Assembly: GCF_019402665.1 (NCBI RefSeq) | Contig: NZ_VSST01000082.1 | Coordinates: forward strand, 1-59,929 | Source of the DNA: Bradyrhizobium canariense | GTDB taxonomy: Bacteria > Pseudomonadota > Alphaproteobacteria > Rhizobiales > Xanthobacteraceae | Length of the DNA: 59,929 nucleotides | Reading direction: 5' to 3' | In this document: positions 26,057 to 34,303 of the stretch, piece by piece | Position numbering within the stretch: position 1 is the stretch's first letter | Layout of the letters: every line of letters begins with the position of its first letter | Notes under the pieces: generated by a model | Seen by the model: the letters and a program-made list of their open reading frames with translations, nothing else | The model's database searches: none | What the model was told of the DNA's origin: nothing | Program-made: the position numbers and the translations under genes

Positions 26057-27097
26057 ATGGAATCCGCAATTCCTCTGCATCTCGAGACCCCGCGCACGCG
26101 CCACAAGCGCGTGCCGGACGATTACCAGCCGCCATACCCGTCCTTCGTGGCGCGCTATAAGCCTGCGGTGAACCGGGTCGTGATGGCCTATTTCGGCCTT
26201 CAATATCGCGGCACGGCGCCGGCGGCTGCGACCGACGCGCTCGCCGACATCGCGGAACGGTTTGCCGCGGAAGGCAGGCCCTCGCATTGGGACCGCGCGC
26301 AATACGTTGATCAGGCCGGTTACGAGAACGTCGTCTCGGTGGCCTATTGGGACGACATTGCGCGGTTCGACAAATGGTTTGCACCGGCGCGCGAGGCCTG
26401 GACCGGAACGCAGCGCGAGGGCATCGGCACTTTCATCGAGGTGCTGCGCCCCACGGTGGCGCGGCACGAGACGCTGTTTTCCTCGCTCGGCCGGCCGGAG
26501 GGCGTCGCCGCTATCGCCGGCGGCATGAGCGGCGAGGTGCAGGAGCACGCCTATTGGGGCGGCATGCGTGATCGCATCCCGCTGTCGCAGACTGATCCAA
26601 TGTCGCCGGGCGGCAATCCCGAATTGATCCGCGACGGCGCGCGGCTGCGCGTGCAGGCGCACGACAATCTCTGCCTGATCCGATCAGGCCAGGATTGGAG
26701 CGATACCGAGACCTCGGAGCGAAAGCTCTATCTCGACGACGTCGAACCGGTGTTGCGCGAGGGCATGGATTTCCTGCGCGATGAGGGCCTGGGCATCGGC
26801 TGCTACGCCAACCGTTACATGGGCGTGCTGGCAGCCGACGGGAGCGCGAGTGAAAAGTCCTATGGTCAAAGCTGGTGGAAGAGCCTGGCGGCGCTGGAGC
26901 GGTGGGCGGAATCGCATCCGACCCACGTCAGGATATTCGGCGCTGCGATGAAGTACCTGTCGACGCTCGGCCCTTCAGCAAAACTGCGGCTCTATCACGA
27001 GGTCACTGTGGCGGCTGCAGACGAGCAGTTCTTCGAGTATCTGAACTGTCACACCAGGACCGGCATGCTGGCGGCGGTAGAGACCGTCAGCGCTTGA
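26057..27097 (+). CDS. oxd: Aldoxime dehydratase (phenylacetaldoxime dehydratase type)
   Basis: A 346-residue haem enzyme that dehydrates aldoximes to nitriles. Family residues are recognisable: His290 in ESHPTHVRIFG as the likely proximal haem ligand, Ser210 in LIRSGQDW, and His314 in LYHEV as the candidate distal base. Arg172 is a possible partner. These assignments rest on motif recall, not an alignment. GGGAGG precedes the ATG at 26057. It shares an operon with the nitrilase, giving aldoxime to nitrile to acid plus ammonia. A nitrile hydratase/amidase branch is not present in the window. The gene converges with the HAD gene after only 5 nt. Confidence 0.93.
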   Translation: MESAIPLHLETPRTRHKRVPDDYQPPYPSFVARYKPAVNRVVMAYFGLQYRGTAPAAATDALADIAERFAAEGRPSHWDRAQYVDQAGYENVVSVAYWDDIARFDKWFAPAREAWTGTQREGIGTFIEVLRPTVARHETLFSSLGRPEGVAAIAGGMSGEVQEHAYWGGMRDRIPLSQTDPMSPGGNPELIRDGARLRVQAHDNLCLIRSGQDWSDTETSERKLYLDDVEPVLREGMDFLRDEGLGIGCYANRYMGVLAADGSASEKSYGQSWWKSLAALERWAESHPTHVRIFGAAMKYLSTLGPSAKLRLYHEVTVAAADEQFFEYLNCHTRTGMLAAVETVSA

Positions 27098-27102
27098 TGG
27101 AC

Positions 27103-27741
27103 CTAGACCACGCAGTGACCGAGCAGCTCCGAATGCGCGGCGCAGATGTGATGCGCGCCGGCGTCCCGCAGCTCGGCCTCGCTGCCGTAGCCATAGAGCA
27201 CGCCGATCGCGGTCATGCCGTTGGTGCGGGCGCCGACCACGTCATGGCTGCGGTCGCCGATCATGATCGCGCTGGCGGGATCGACCCTGGCTTCGTCGAG
27301 CGCGTAGCGCAGCAGGTCGCGCTTGTCGACGCGCGTGCCGTCGAGCTCGGAACCGAACACGCGCTCGAAATACGGTTTCAGGCCAAAATGCTCGACGATA
27401 CGGGTGGCGTAGACCGCGGGCTTGCTGGTCGCCACGAACATGCGCGGTGTTGTCGCGGCAAGCGTTGTCAGCGTGTCCACGATGCCGGCATAGGCTTCGT
27501 TCTCGAACAGGCCGACATCGCTGAAGCGCTCGCGATAGAGCAGCAGCGCCCGGTCGGCGAGTTCCGCGCTGCCCGTGAGCTTTTGCAGGCTGGCATGCAG
27601 CGGCGGGCCGATGCACCAGGTCAGCTCGTCCTCGCTCGGCACCGCGACGTTCAGCCGCTCCAGGGCGTACTGGATCGAGCGCGTGATCCCGGGCTTCGGG
27701 TCGGTCAGCGTGCCGTCGAGATCGAAATAGATTGTCACCAT
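27103..27741 (-). CDS. HAD family phosphatase (phosphoglycolate phosphatase-like)
   Basis: A 212-residue cytosolic haloacid-dehalogenase hydrolase. Motif I is FDLDGTLTD at residues 6-14, with both nucleophile and acid Asp. Motif II is VATSKP, the motif III Lys is in RVDKRDLL, and motif IV is IGDRSHDV. A helical cap of the C1 type separates motifs I and II. Similar to PpaX/Gph-type phosphatases; the substrate is uncertain. The ORF extends 26 codons further to 27819, but the leader is Arg-rich and unrelated, so MVTIYFDLDG is chosen as start. Confidence 0.88.
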   Translation of the reverse strand: MVTIYFDLDGTLTDPKPGITRSIQYALERLNVAVPSEDELTWCIGPPLHASLQKLTGSAELADRALLLYRERFSDVGLFENEAYAGIVDTLTTLAATTPRMFVATSKPAVYATRIVEHFGLKPYFERVFGSELDGTRVDKRDLLRYALDEARVDPASAIMIGDRSHDVVGARTNGMTAIGVLYGYGSEAELRDAGAHHICAAHSELLGHCVV

Positions 27742-27973
27742 GTCGCCACGCCTGTGTTGATACCGCCGCCTATTGCTTGACCTAAACGAGGCCGCGGACC
27801 AAGGCAAACGCGCAACCATTGTCAGGCCGAAAATCGCCTTCTTGATACCGCGTATCCCTTAAAGCTCGCTATTCGCGGGAGGGAAGCGTAGAGTCGCGCC
27901 ATCACCGCCTTCCATTGGCATCGACCGGTGACTGAGGGTCACCAGCGCTCCCGCCGACTAAGCAGGAGCGTGT

Positions 27974-28270
27974 ATGACTCGATTTCGTCTGGTCGACTGG
28001 ATCCGCCGGAGAGCGCTTCTCGTCCCATTGATGCTTGCCATATTGATACTTGGCACACTGTCGCAAGGCGCTGTCGCGGCAGGGCCGGACTGCCGGGCGA
28101 TCGAAAGCACGAGCGGACGTCTCGCCTGCTACGATGCTGCGTTTCCTCCAAAGGAAAGAAAGCCCGCTGCTGCGGAGAACGATGGGTCCCGTGCTGCCTA
28201 CAAGGACCCGTTCGTTGCGGAAGAGGCCAGAACCGCAGCGAAGCTGAAGAACATCTGCCGCGGCTGTTGA
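27974..28270 (+). CDS. Small secreted protein (98 aa)
   Basis: A short protein with an N-terminal signal or anchor (basic MTRFRLVDWIRRRA, then a hydrophobic stretch to about residue 35, ending VAAG). The mature part has DCRAIESTSGRLACYDAAF, a Cys-x-x-Ile...Arg-Leu-x-Cys-Tyr-Asp pattern common in exported alphaproteobacterial proteins of unknown function. It ends with AAKLKNICRGC. The two Cys pairs may form disulfides. AGGAG sits at good spacing before the ATG. Confidence 0.65.
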   Translation: MTRFRLVDWIRRRALLVPLMLAILILGTLSQGAVAAGPDCRAIESTSGRLACYDAAFPPKERKPAAAENDGSRAAYKDPFVAEEARTAAKLKNICRGC

Positions 28271-28347
28271 GGGTTGCTCGTTCGCCGCGTCTTGTTAATG
28301 GCGAATCCGGACGAGAGATCGGGACGATTTTTTTCAGGAGAGGCCGG

Positions 28348-28548
28348 ATGAGCGAGCGACTTGAAACTCTGAAGAAGGCCCGTGATCGCATGATCGAGGA
28401 CAGGGATGCGCATGCGAAAGTGCTGGCCGCTCCGTTTGTGCGCGACACGGCCGAGCGAGCGCGCAACAAGTTCATCGAGATCCAGGCGCTGATCGATGCC
28501 CTCGACCGCGCCATCCGGGGCGAAATCCCGGGTCCGGTCAAGAACTAG
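28348..28548 (+). CDS. Small helical hypothetical protein (66 aa)
   Basis: A highly charged, fully alpha-helical small protein (MSERLETLKKARDRMIEDRD, then RNKFIEIQALIDALDRAIRG). It probably forms a helical hairpin or short coiled coil. No signal peptide or membrane segment. AGGAGAGG lies a few nt before the ATG, which fixes this start within a longer open frame. The family is unknown to me. It follows the small secreted protein gene by 77 nt and converges with the TRAP binding-protein gene. Confidence 0.6.
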   Translation: MSERLETLKKARDRMIEDRDAHAKVLAAPFVRDTAERARNKFIEIQALIDALDRAIRGEIPGPVKN

Positions 28549-28603
28549 GGCGGTAGGCAGCGACACCGGCAGGACGTTGATTGCAGATTCCGCTACCGCT
28601 CCC

Positions 28604-29620
28604 TCATTGCTGTCTCGCCCATTCGACGATTGCGGTCGCCTCCGCGCCTGCCCGGGTTCCCCAGGCGGCGATCGCGTCCTTTGCTGCCTTCCGCAGCTCC
28701 GTGACAAGGAACGCGGGCGCCGGCTCGGCGATATGGACGCCATTGTCGCGCATGCGCGCATAGTTCTCGATGGTGCGGTGGGTCAGTAGCGCGAGCTGGC
28801 TCTGTTCTGTCTCGGCCGCCGCGGCCAGCACCTCGCGCTGCATCGGTTCGGACAGTTCGGCAAAGGCGTCGCTGCGGACGAAGGCGATCGAGATCGGCAT
28901 CGCGTAGTTGAAGGCCGTGAAATGCGGCAGAAAGTCCCACAATTTGCGCCCCGCACCGCCGTCGCCGGAGGTGAGGAAGGCATTCAGCCGGTGTTCCCTC
29001 AGTCCGGCGAGCGCCGCGTCCATCGGCATGAATTGCGCGTTCGCGCCGGCCGCGCGCATGACCTCGGTGGAATTGGCATCATAGGTTCGCAAGTTCAGTT
29101 TCGGCAGGTCGTCGGCACCTTCGAGCGACCGTTCCGACCACAGGCCCGTGGCCGGCCAGATCGTCACATAGAGCAGCTTGAGGCCGCGCGCAGCGAGTGC
29201 TTTTTCGTAGAGCGGGCGCGCCCGCAGATTGGTGGCGCGGGCGATGTCGACCGATTGCACGAGAAAGGGCAGGGTGGACAATCCGAACACAGGGTCGAGG
29301 CCCGAGAGCGCGCCCGCGAAGGCATCGCCGCCCGCGATCCGGCCGTCCAGCGCCGCGCGCGGCATCTCGCCCGAGTTGATCTTGAGTTGGTTATCGAAGG
29401 CGTTCGTCACGGTCACGAAACCGTGGGTACGGTCGGAGACGCGGCTTGCGAAGGTCGCGAGTCCAATCCCGGAGATGTTATTCTCAGGGTATTCCGTGGT
29501 CATCCGCCAATTGACTTGAGAGGTGACTTGGGACGTCACCTGCGCGGCGGCTGGCGCGACGCCCAGGATGAATGCGGCGAGGACAAGGATCGCGCGGATC
29601 CGTTTGGCGGGGTAACGCAT
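28604..29620 (-). CDS. TRAP-type transporter substrate-binding protein (DctP family)
   Basis: A 338-residue periplasmic protein. The signal peptide (MRYPAKRIRAILVLAAFILG, cleaved near APAAAQ) precedes a DctP-like domain: NWRMTTEYPENN, GLDPVFGLSTLPFLV, then KLNLRTYDANSTEVMRAAGA. The last carries the conserved Arg that binds the carboxylate of the ligand. It is an orphan here: no DctQ or DctM membrane genes are adjacent. An ATG 8 codons upstream at 29644 is possible. It is divergent from the transglycosylase gene with only 45 nt between the starts. Confidence 0.85.
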   Translation of the reverse strand: MRYPAKRIRAILVLAAFILGVAPAAAQVTSQVTSQVNWRMTTEYPENNISGIGLATFASRVSDRTHGFVTVTNAFDNQLKINSGEMPRAALDGRIAGGDAFAGALSGLDPVFGLSTLPFLVQSVDIARATNLRARPLYEKALAARGLKLLYVTIWPATGLWSERSLEGADDLPKLNLRTYDANSTEVMRAAGANAQFMPMDAALAGLREHRLNAFLTSGDGGAGRKLWDFLPHFTAFNYAMPISIAFVRSDAFAELSEPMQREVLAAAAETEQSQLALLTHRTIENYARMRDNGVHIAEPAPAFLVTELRKAAKDAIAAWGTRAGAEATAIVEWARQQ

Positions 29621-29665
29621 TGGGAGAAGCAGGTCAGGCAGCATATATTGGCAACTCGTCGAACC

Positions 29666-30706
29666 ATGGCACGATGCCACAACATGGCAGATCACACTGT
29701 CGCATGCCGCGCCGAGGCGCGCCACCGTCATGCCTGCACGCGATGGGTGCAGATTGCGATGTGCATCATCCCCGCGCTGCTTGTCTCGGTGACACAGGTT
29801 GTTGCGTGGGACAGTTCGCCCGCCAAAACCGACGTCGCCGTCCCCAGCGTCGAAGAACTCGCTGTGCAGCCGGCGAAGCCCGCGGATGCGCGCGAGAGCG
29901 ATACGCGGGAATCGATCTGCCTGATCGTCGAGGCCGCGGCGCGCGATGCCAATCTGCCGCTGGAGTTCTTCGCCCGCGTGATCTGGCAGGAGAGCCGCTT
30001 CCAGGCCGATGCGGTGGGGCCCATGACGCGCAGCGGCGAACACGCGCAGGGGATCGCGCAATTCATGCCGGGCACCGCGAGCGAGCGCGGGCTGCTCAAT
30101 CCCTTCAATCCGGTGCAGGCGCTGCCGAAGTCGGCGGAATTCCTGAACGAGCTGCGCAACCAGTTCGGCAATCTCGGCCTGGCGGCGGCCGCCTACAATG
30201 CCGGGCCGCGCCGGGTGCAGGAATGGCTCGCCGGCACCGGCAGCATGCCGGAGCAGACCCGCAATTACGTTCTTGCCATCACTGGCACCAGCATCGATGC
30301 CTGGGCCAAGGTAGGCGCAACGGGCAAGGGTCCGCCGAGCGCGCCACCGACGAGCTGCCGCGATCTGATGGCGCTTTTGAAGCGCGCGCCAAATGCTTTC
30401 GTCGCCGAGCTCGAACAGCATGTGGAGCTGGCGGCCGCAAAAATCTGGGGCGTGCAGCTCGCCGCGGGCTTTGACCGCAACCGGGCACTGGCGATGTATT
30501 CCCGCGCGGTCACGCGGCTGGGCGCCGTGATCGGCGAACGTGATCCGAGCCTGCTGAGCTCAGTGATGCGCAGCCGAGGCACGCGCGCCTTCTACCAGGT
30601 GCGCATCGGCGCCGATACGCGGAGCGAGGCGGATGAACTCTGCGGTCGCATCCGCAAGGCGGGCGGGGCATGCTTCGTGCTGAAGAACCGCGGTGTGAGC
30701 GGGTAG
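29666..30706 (+). CDS. Lytic transglycosylase with C-terminal SPOR-like domain
   Basis: About 346 residues. A membrane or signal segment lies at about 30-50 (VQIAMCIIPALLVSVTQVVA). The SLT domain spans about 80-205: WQESRF has the catalytic Glu109, then GIAQFMPGTA, and YNAGPRRVQEWL near its end. It cleaves the glycan strand of peptidoglycan with formation of 1,6-anhydro ends. The C-terminal 45 residues (AFYQVRIGADTRSEADELCGRIRKAGG) look like a SPOR fold. Later in-frame ATGs at 29684 and 29759 are alternative starts. Confidence 0.85.
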   Translation: MARCHNMADHTVACRAEARHRHACTRWVQIAMCIIPALLVSVTQVVAWDSSPAKTDVAVPSVEELAVQPAKPADARESDTRESICLIVEAAARDANLPLEFFARVIWQESRFQADAVGPMTRSGEHAQGIAQFMPGTASERGLLNPFNPVQALPKSAEFLNELRNQFGNLGLAAAAYNAGPRRVQEWLAGTGSMPEQTRNYVLAITGTSIDAWAKVGATGKGPPSAPPTSCRDLMALLKRAPNAFVAELEQHVELAAAKIWGVQLAAGFDRNRALAMYSRAVTRLGAVIGERDPSLLSSVMRSRGTRAFYQVRIGADTRSEADELCGRIRKAGGACFVLKNRGVSG

Positions 30707-30823
30707 GGGACGCGCCCCGAATGGCAACCACGCGTGCATGCCAGCCCCGCCGCGCGCTTTCTTGACGCCCGCCGCCGTATTGCCCGTTATGCAGGCACGA
30801 TTCCTCACCCGGCCAAGACTCCC

Positions 30824-31564
30824 GTGGCGCTTCCTCCGCTCGATTCACCTCAATGGCAAAGTCCCTGGCGCGCCTTTGCGTGGGGACTGCGCTCGATCAC
30901 GCAGACGATCCTCACCCTCGTCCTGTTCGCGACCTATCTCGGCATTGGCGCGCTCGCCCACGACACCCATTTCAGCCTGCTCTGGGCGCTCTGCTCGACG
31001 CTGTTCGTCTGGGCAGGTCCGGCGCAGATCATCCTGATCACCACGCTCGGCTCCGGCGCGACGGTCATCCAGTCGGCGATCGCGGTCACCGTCAGCGCCA
31101 TTCGCCTGTTTCCGATGGTGGTCTCGGTGCTGCCGCTGATGCGCACGCCGACGACGAAACGGCGCGAGCTGTTTTTCGCGGCGCATCTCACTGCAGTGAC
31201 ACTGTGGGTCGAATGCCATCGCTTCCTGCCGCAGGTGCCGCGTGAACGCCGGATCGCCTTCGTCAACGGACTTGGCTTCGGTCTTGTCTCGGTGTGTCTC
31301 ACCGCCAACACGGTCGGCTATTTCCTTGCTGCGAATCTGACCCAGACGCTTGGGTCGGCGATCCTTTTGCTGACGCCGCTGTCCTTCCTGTTCTCGACCG
31401 CACGCAACAGCCGCGAGGTCGCCGATGTCGTCGCACTTGCGCTAGGGGTTCTGCTGTATCCGCTGGCCGCGAAAATGAACTCCGGACTCGACATCCTCGT
31501 CAGCGGCCTCGTGGCCGGCACCATCGCCTATGGCGTGCATTGGTGGCGGGAGGTGCGTGCATGA
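30824..31564 (+). CDS. azlC: AzlC family branched-chain amino acid exporter subunit
   Basis: A 246-residue inner-membrane protein with about seven helices. It shows the AzlC pattern FAWGLRSITQTILTL, the NPA-like FVWAGPAQIILITTLGSGA and VTVSAIRLFPMVVSVLPLM. With AzlD it forms a two-component exporter, known in some bacteria to export branched-chain amino acids. I choose the GTG at 30824 because the ORF upstream (to 30734) runs through a possible promoter (TTGACG at 30762-30767) and adds no conserved sequence. Its stop overlaps the azlD start (ATGA). Confidence 0.82.
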   Translation: MALPPLDSPQWQSPWRAFAWGLRSITQTILTLVLFATYLGIGALAHDTHFSLLWALCSTLFVWAGPAQIILITTLGSGATVIQSAIAVTVSAIRLFPMVVSVLPLMRTPTTKRRELFFAAHLTAVTLWVECHRFLPQVPRERRIAFVNGLGFGLVSVCLTANTVGYFLAANLTQTLGSAILLLTPLSFLFSTARNSREVADVVALALGVLLYPLAAKMNSGLDILVSGLVAGTIAYGVHWWREVRA

Positions 31565-31911
31565 GCTTTGCGCAACTCATTGGCGACTGGCAAGCGCTGG
31601 CGGTGCTGTTCGTCGCCGGCGTTGTTCCCAACCAGATATGGCGCATGCTGGGCCTGTGGTTCGGCGGCGGCATCGACGAAGGCTCCGAGCTTCTGGTCTG
31701 GGTACGGGCGGTCGCCACCGCGATCCTGGCCGGCGTCATCGCCCAGATCGTGGGCGAGCCGCCTGGGGCGCTTGCGAGCGTGCCCGATGCCTTACGCTAC
31801 GGTGCGGTCGGCGCCGGCCTCGTCGTCTTCCTGCTGACCCGCCGCTCGATCTTCGCGGGCGTGGTCGCGGGCGAAGTCTTCATGCTGGCCGGCAAGTGGT
31901 GGTTGGGCTAA
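31561..31911 (+). CDS. azlD: AzlD domain protein (small exporter subunit)
   Basis: A 116-residue protein with four membrane helices (MSFAQLIGDWQALAVLFVAG, VRAVATAILAGVIAQIVG, RYGAVGAGLVVFLLT, FAGVVAGEVFMLAGKWWLG). This is the size and layout of AzlD. The ATG overlaps the azlC stop by 4 nt (ATGA), indicating translational coupling. Some AzlD proteins export amino acids only together with AzlC. Confidence 0.85.
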   Translation: MSFAQLIGDWQALAVLFVAGVVPNQIWRMLGLWFGGGIDEGSELLVWVRAVATAILAGVIAQIVGEPPGALASVPDALRYGAVGAGLVVFLLTRRSIFAGVVAGEVFMLAGKWWLG

Positions 31912-31942
31912 AACTGCCGGCGAACAGCAGGGATTTGGAAAT

Positions 31943-32434
31943 ATGGTTCGCGAAAACGAGCTCCGCGAGGGTGAAGTCTCCATCGAGCTGCCGCCGACGC
32001 AGGATGCCGGCCTCGTCTTTATCGGCCGCATCCGCACGCCCTGGAGCTCGCGGCTGGAGACCCCGCGGCAGGGCCGGCATGACGGCCCGATATGCCGGCT
32101 CGAGGTCTTCGAGCCATTCGTGCCGGCGATCAAAGGTGTCGATTTCTACAGCAATCTCGAAGTGCTCTACTGGCTCGACAAGTCGCGCCGCGACATCGTC
32201 CTGCAAAGCCCGAAGAACAACGAAAAGACCCGCGGCACGTTTTCGCTGCGCTCGCCGGTGCGCCCCAATCCGATCGGGACGTCGATCGTGAAGCTGGTCG
32301 GCATCGAGGGCAACGCGATTCTGGTGCGCGGGCTCGATTGCCTCGACAACACGCCGCTGATCGACATCAAACCGGATCGCTGCGAGTTCACGCCACTGGC
32401 CGCGCCGCAGCCGGGGGATTTCCAGACGGAGTAA
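31943..32434 (+). CDS. trmO: tRNA (N6-threonylcarbamoyladenosine37-N6)-methyltransferase TrmO
   Basis: A 163-residue enzyme of the TrmO/YaeB (TsaA) family, which methylates the N6 of t6A37 in tRNAs for threonine codons, using SAM. The beta-barrel core is recognisable from FIGRIRTPWSS, then TRGTFSLRSPVRPNPIGTSIVKLV, the signature segment of the family with RPNPIG, and finally GLDCLDNTPLIDIKP. The size fits the single-domain bacterial form. It follows azlD by 31 nt on the same strand. An inverted repeat lies just after its stop. Confidence 0.9.
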   Translation: MVRENELREGEVSIELPPTQDAGLVFIGRIRTPWSSRLETPRQGRHDGPICRLEVFEPFVPAIKGVDFYSNLEVLYWLDKSRRDIVLQSPKNNEKTRGTFSLRSPVRPNPIGTSIVKLVGIEGNAILVRGLDCLDNTPLIDIKPDRCEFTPLAAPQPGDFQTE

Positions 32435-32446
32435 GAGGCGGTCATC

Positions 32447-32514
32447 GTAGCCCGCATGGAGCGAAGCGGAATGCGGGAACGGTCCCGGATTGCGCTTCGC
32501 TCCATCCGGGCTAC
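32447..32514. repeat. 68-bp inverted repeat, GTAGCCCG family
   Basis: Arms of 32 nt (32447-32478 and 32483-32514) match as reverse complements at 29 of 32 positions by eye, with a 4-nt loop. The unit starts GTAGCCCGCATGGAGCG. It lies between the converging trmO and HIT genes. A shorter member of the same family is at 37078-37112. Confidence 0.85.
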
Positions 32515-32526
32515 GGGAGCTGAGAC

Positions 32527-32955
32527 TCAAACCGCCTTCAACGCCGCGATCAGCTTGGTCGCGTTCTCTTCCAGCACTTTGACGTCTTCCTTGCGGCTGG
32601 CGGGCGGAAGCATCGCCACGCCGTCGTGGCGCGGCATCACGTGCATGTGGAGATGAAACACCACCTGTCCGCCGGCCGCCTCGTTGAACTGCTGCACGGT
32701 GATGCCGTCGGCCTTGAACGCCGTCATCGCTGCGGCAGCGATCTTGTGCGCGCCGCGGGCGACATGGGCGTAGTCGTCAGGCTTGATGTCGAGGATGTTG
32801 CGGGCAGGGGCTTTTGGAATCACCAGCGTGTGGCCAGGTACCCGCGGCATGATATCGAGGAAGGCGAGCACGTGTTCATCTTCGTAAACCTTGTGGCAGG
32901 AGAATTCGCCACGCAGGATCTTTGCGAAAATGTTGTTGGGATCGTAGGCGGTCAT
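32527..32955 (-). CDS. HIT family protein
   Basis: A 142-residue histidine-triad nucleotide hydrolase. The triad HLHMHVMPR is at about residues 96-104, preceded by FNEAAGGQVVFH. The N-terminal part NIFAKILRGEFSCHKVYEDE is typical of Hint/HinT proteins, which cleave AMP from lysyl or phosphoramidate adducts. The ORF opens 15 codons earlier, at 33000, but GGGAG before the ATG at 32955 and the fit to the family favour the shorter protein. Confidence 0.93.
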   Translation of the reverse strand: MTAYDPNNIFAKILRGEFSCHKVYEDEHVLAFLDIMPRVPGHTLVIPKAPARNILDIKPDDYAHVARGAHKIAAAAMTAFKADGITVQQFNEAAGGQVVFHLHMHVMPRHDGVAMLPPASRKEDVKVLEENATKLIAALKAV

Positions 32956-33007
32956 GGCGGCGGCTCCCTGGAATTTTGCGCTTACTGTCACCAGCCGCAA
33001 CGAACCG

Positions 33008-34252
33008 TCAAGGCGCCTCGTCGGCGCCTTTGCGGAACGGGCCGAGCTCGGCTAGCTCACGTCCGGCTTCCGCGACATAGGCGCGCTCGCGCTTGAGGTA
33101 ATCGTCGATGGCGCGGCGCAAGCCCGGATCGGCGATGAAGTGAGCGGAGTGGGTGGTCCGCGGCAGGTAGCCGCGTGCGATCTTGTGCTCGCCCTGCGCA
33201 CCGGCTTCGACATTCGCCAGCCCGCGTTTGATGGCGAAGTCGATCGCCTGATAATAGCAGACTTCGAAATGCAGGAAGGGATGATGCTCGACCGCACCCC
33301 AGTTGCGGCCGAACAGCGTGTCCGAGCCGATGAAGTTGATCGCGCCCGCGATCCAGCGATCGTTGCGACGGGCCATCACCAGCAGCACGTCATCGCTCAT
33401 GGTCTCGCCGATCAGCGAGAAGAATTCCCGCGTCAGATAAGGCCGGCCCCATTTGCGCGAGCCGGTCTCCATGTAGAACATGAAAAACGCATCCCATGCG
33501 TCTTCCGTAATGTCCTTGCCCGTGAGCCAGTGGATCGTGACCCCGGCGGCCAGTGCATCGCGCCGCTCGCGCTTGATCGATTTGCGGTGGCGTGAGTTCA
33601 GCGTCGCCAGGAAATCGTCGAAACTCGCAAAACCTTCGTTGTGCCAATGGAACTGCTGATCGGTGCGCTGGAGGAAGCCGTGCTTGGCGAGCAGCTTCCA
33701 CTCCGCTTCGCGGGCGAAAGTGACGTGCACCGAGGAAGCCTTGCTGACGCCGCACAGCGCCACCAGCCCGCTCGCCAGTGCCTCCGTGATGCGCTCGTGG
33801 TCGACGCCTTCGCGAACCAGCAGCCGCGGTCCCGTGGCCGGCGTGAAGGGAACCGAAACCTGCAGCTTCGGATAGTACCGCCCGCCGGCGCGCTCATAGG
33901 CATCGGCCCAGCCGCGGTCGAAGACATATTCGCCTTGCGAGTGCGATTTCAGGTAGCAGGGCACGACGCCGGCGACGCGACCGTCGATCTTGGCCACGAG
34001 ATGCCGCGGCCCCCAGCCGGTGCGGATCGTGGCCGAACCCGATTTCTCAACGGCCGATAAAAACGCGTGGGAGACGAAGGGGTTATAGGCAGGCTTTGAG
34101 AGGCCGAGAGAATCGCCTGGAAGCCCGGATGAGGTTCCCTTGCCATGCCCATTACAAGACTTGCCGGGACTAGCGCAGGCGTCCCAGTCGTCCGGCGATA
34201 CTTCGCCAATGGAAGGTACGGCCTCAAGGGTGATTTCGGATGGTGCCATCAT
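33008..34252 (-). CDS. FemAB-like N-acyltransferase (DUF482 / peptidoglycan biosynthesis type)
   Basis: About 414 residues, full length for the DUF482 group of the GNAT/FemAB superfamily. Recognisable parts are NPFVSHAFLSAVEKSGSA, HLVAKIDGRVAGVVPCYLKSHSQGEYVFD, RHRKSIKRERRDA, and EHHPFLHFEVCYYQAIDFAI near the acyl-CoA site. It ends in a helical tail. Members are predicted to transfer an acyl or aminoacyl group, perhaps to cell-wall precursors, but direct biochemistry is scarce. The ORF extends to 34285; two adjacent ATGs at 34252 and 34249 are more likely starts. It follows the glycerophosphodiesterase gene. Confidence 0.85.
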   Translation of the reverse strand: MMAPSEITLEAVPSIGEVSPDDWDACASPGKSCNGHGKGTSSGLPGDSLGLSKPAYNPFVSHAFLSAVEKSGSATIRTGWGPRHLVAKIDGRVAGVVPCYLKSHSQGEYVFDRGWADAYERAGGRYYPKLQVSVPFTPATGPRLLVREGVDHERITEALASGLVALCGVSKASSVHVTFAREAEWKLLAKHGFLQRTDQQFHWHNEGFASFDDFLATLNSRHRKSIKRERRDALAAGVTIHWLTGKDITEDAWDAFFMFYMETGSRKWGRPYLTREFFSLIGETMSDDVLLVMARRNDRWIAGAINFIGSDTLFGRNWGAVEHHPFLHFEVCYYQAIDFAIKRGLANVEAGAQGEHKIARGYLPRTTHSAHFIADPGLRRAIDDYLKRERAYVAEAGRELAELGPFRKGADEAP

Positions 34253-34303
34253 GCCCAAGATCGTGCATTGCAGCAGCGACTTCAAGAGTGGGAAACATCA
34301 AGC

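Noticed and set aside
30734..30823. N-terminal extension of AzlC
   Set aside because: Runs through a possible promoter, is Arg-rich and adds no conserved sequence. The GTG at 30824 is preferred.
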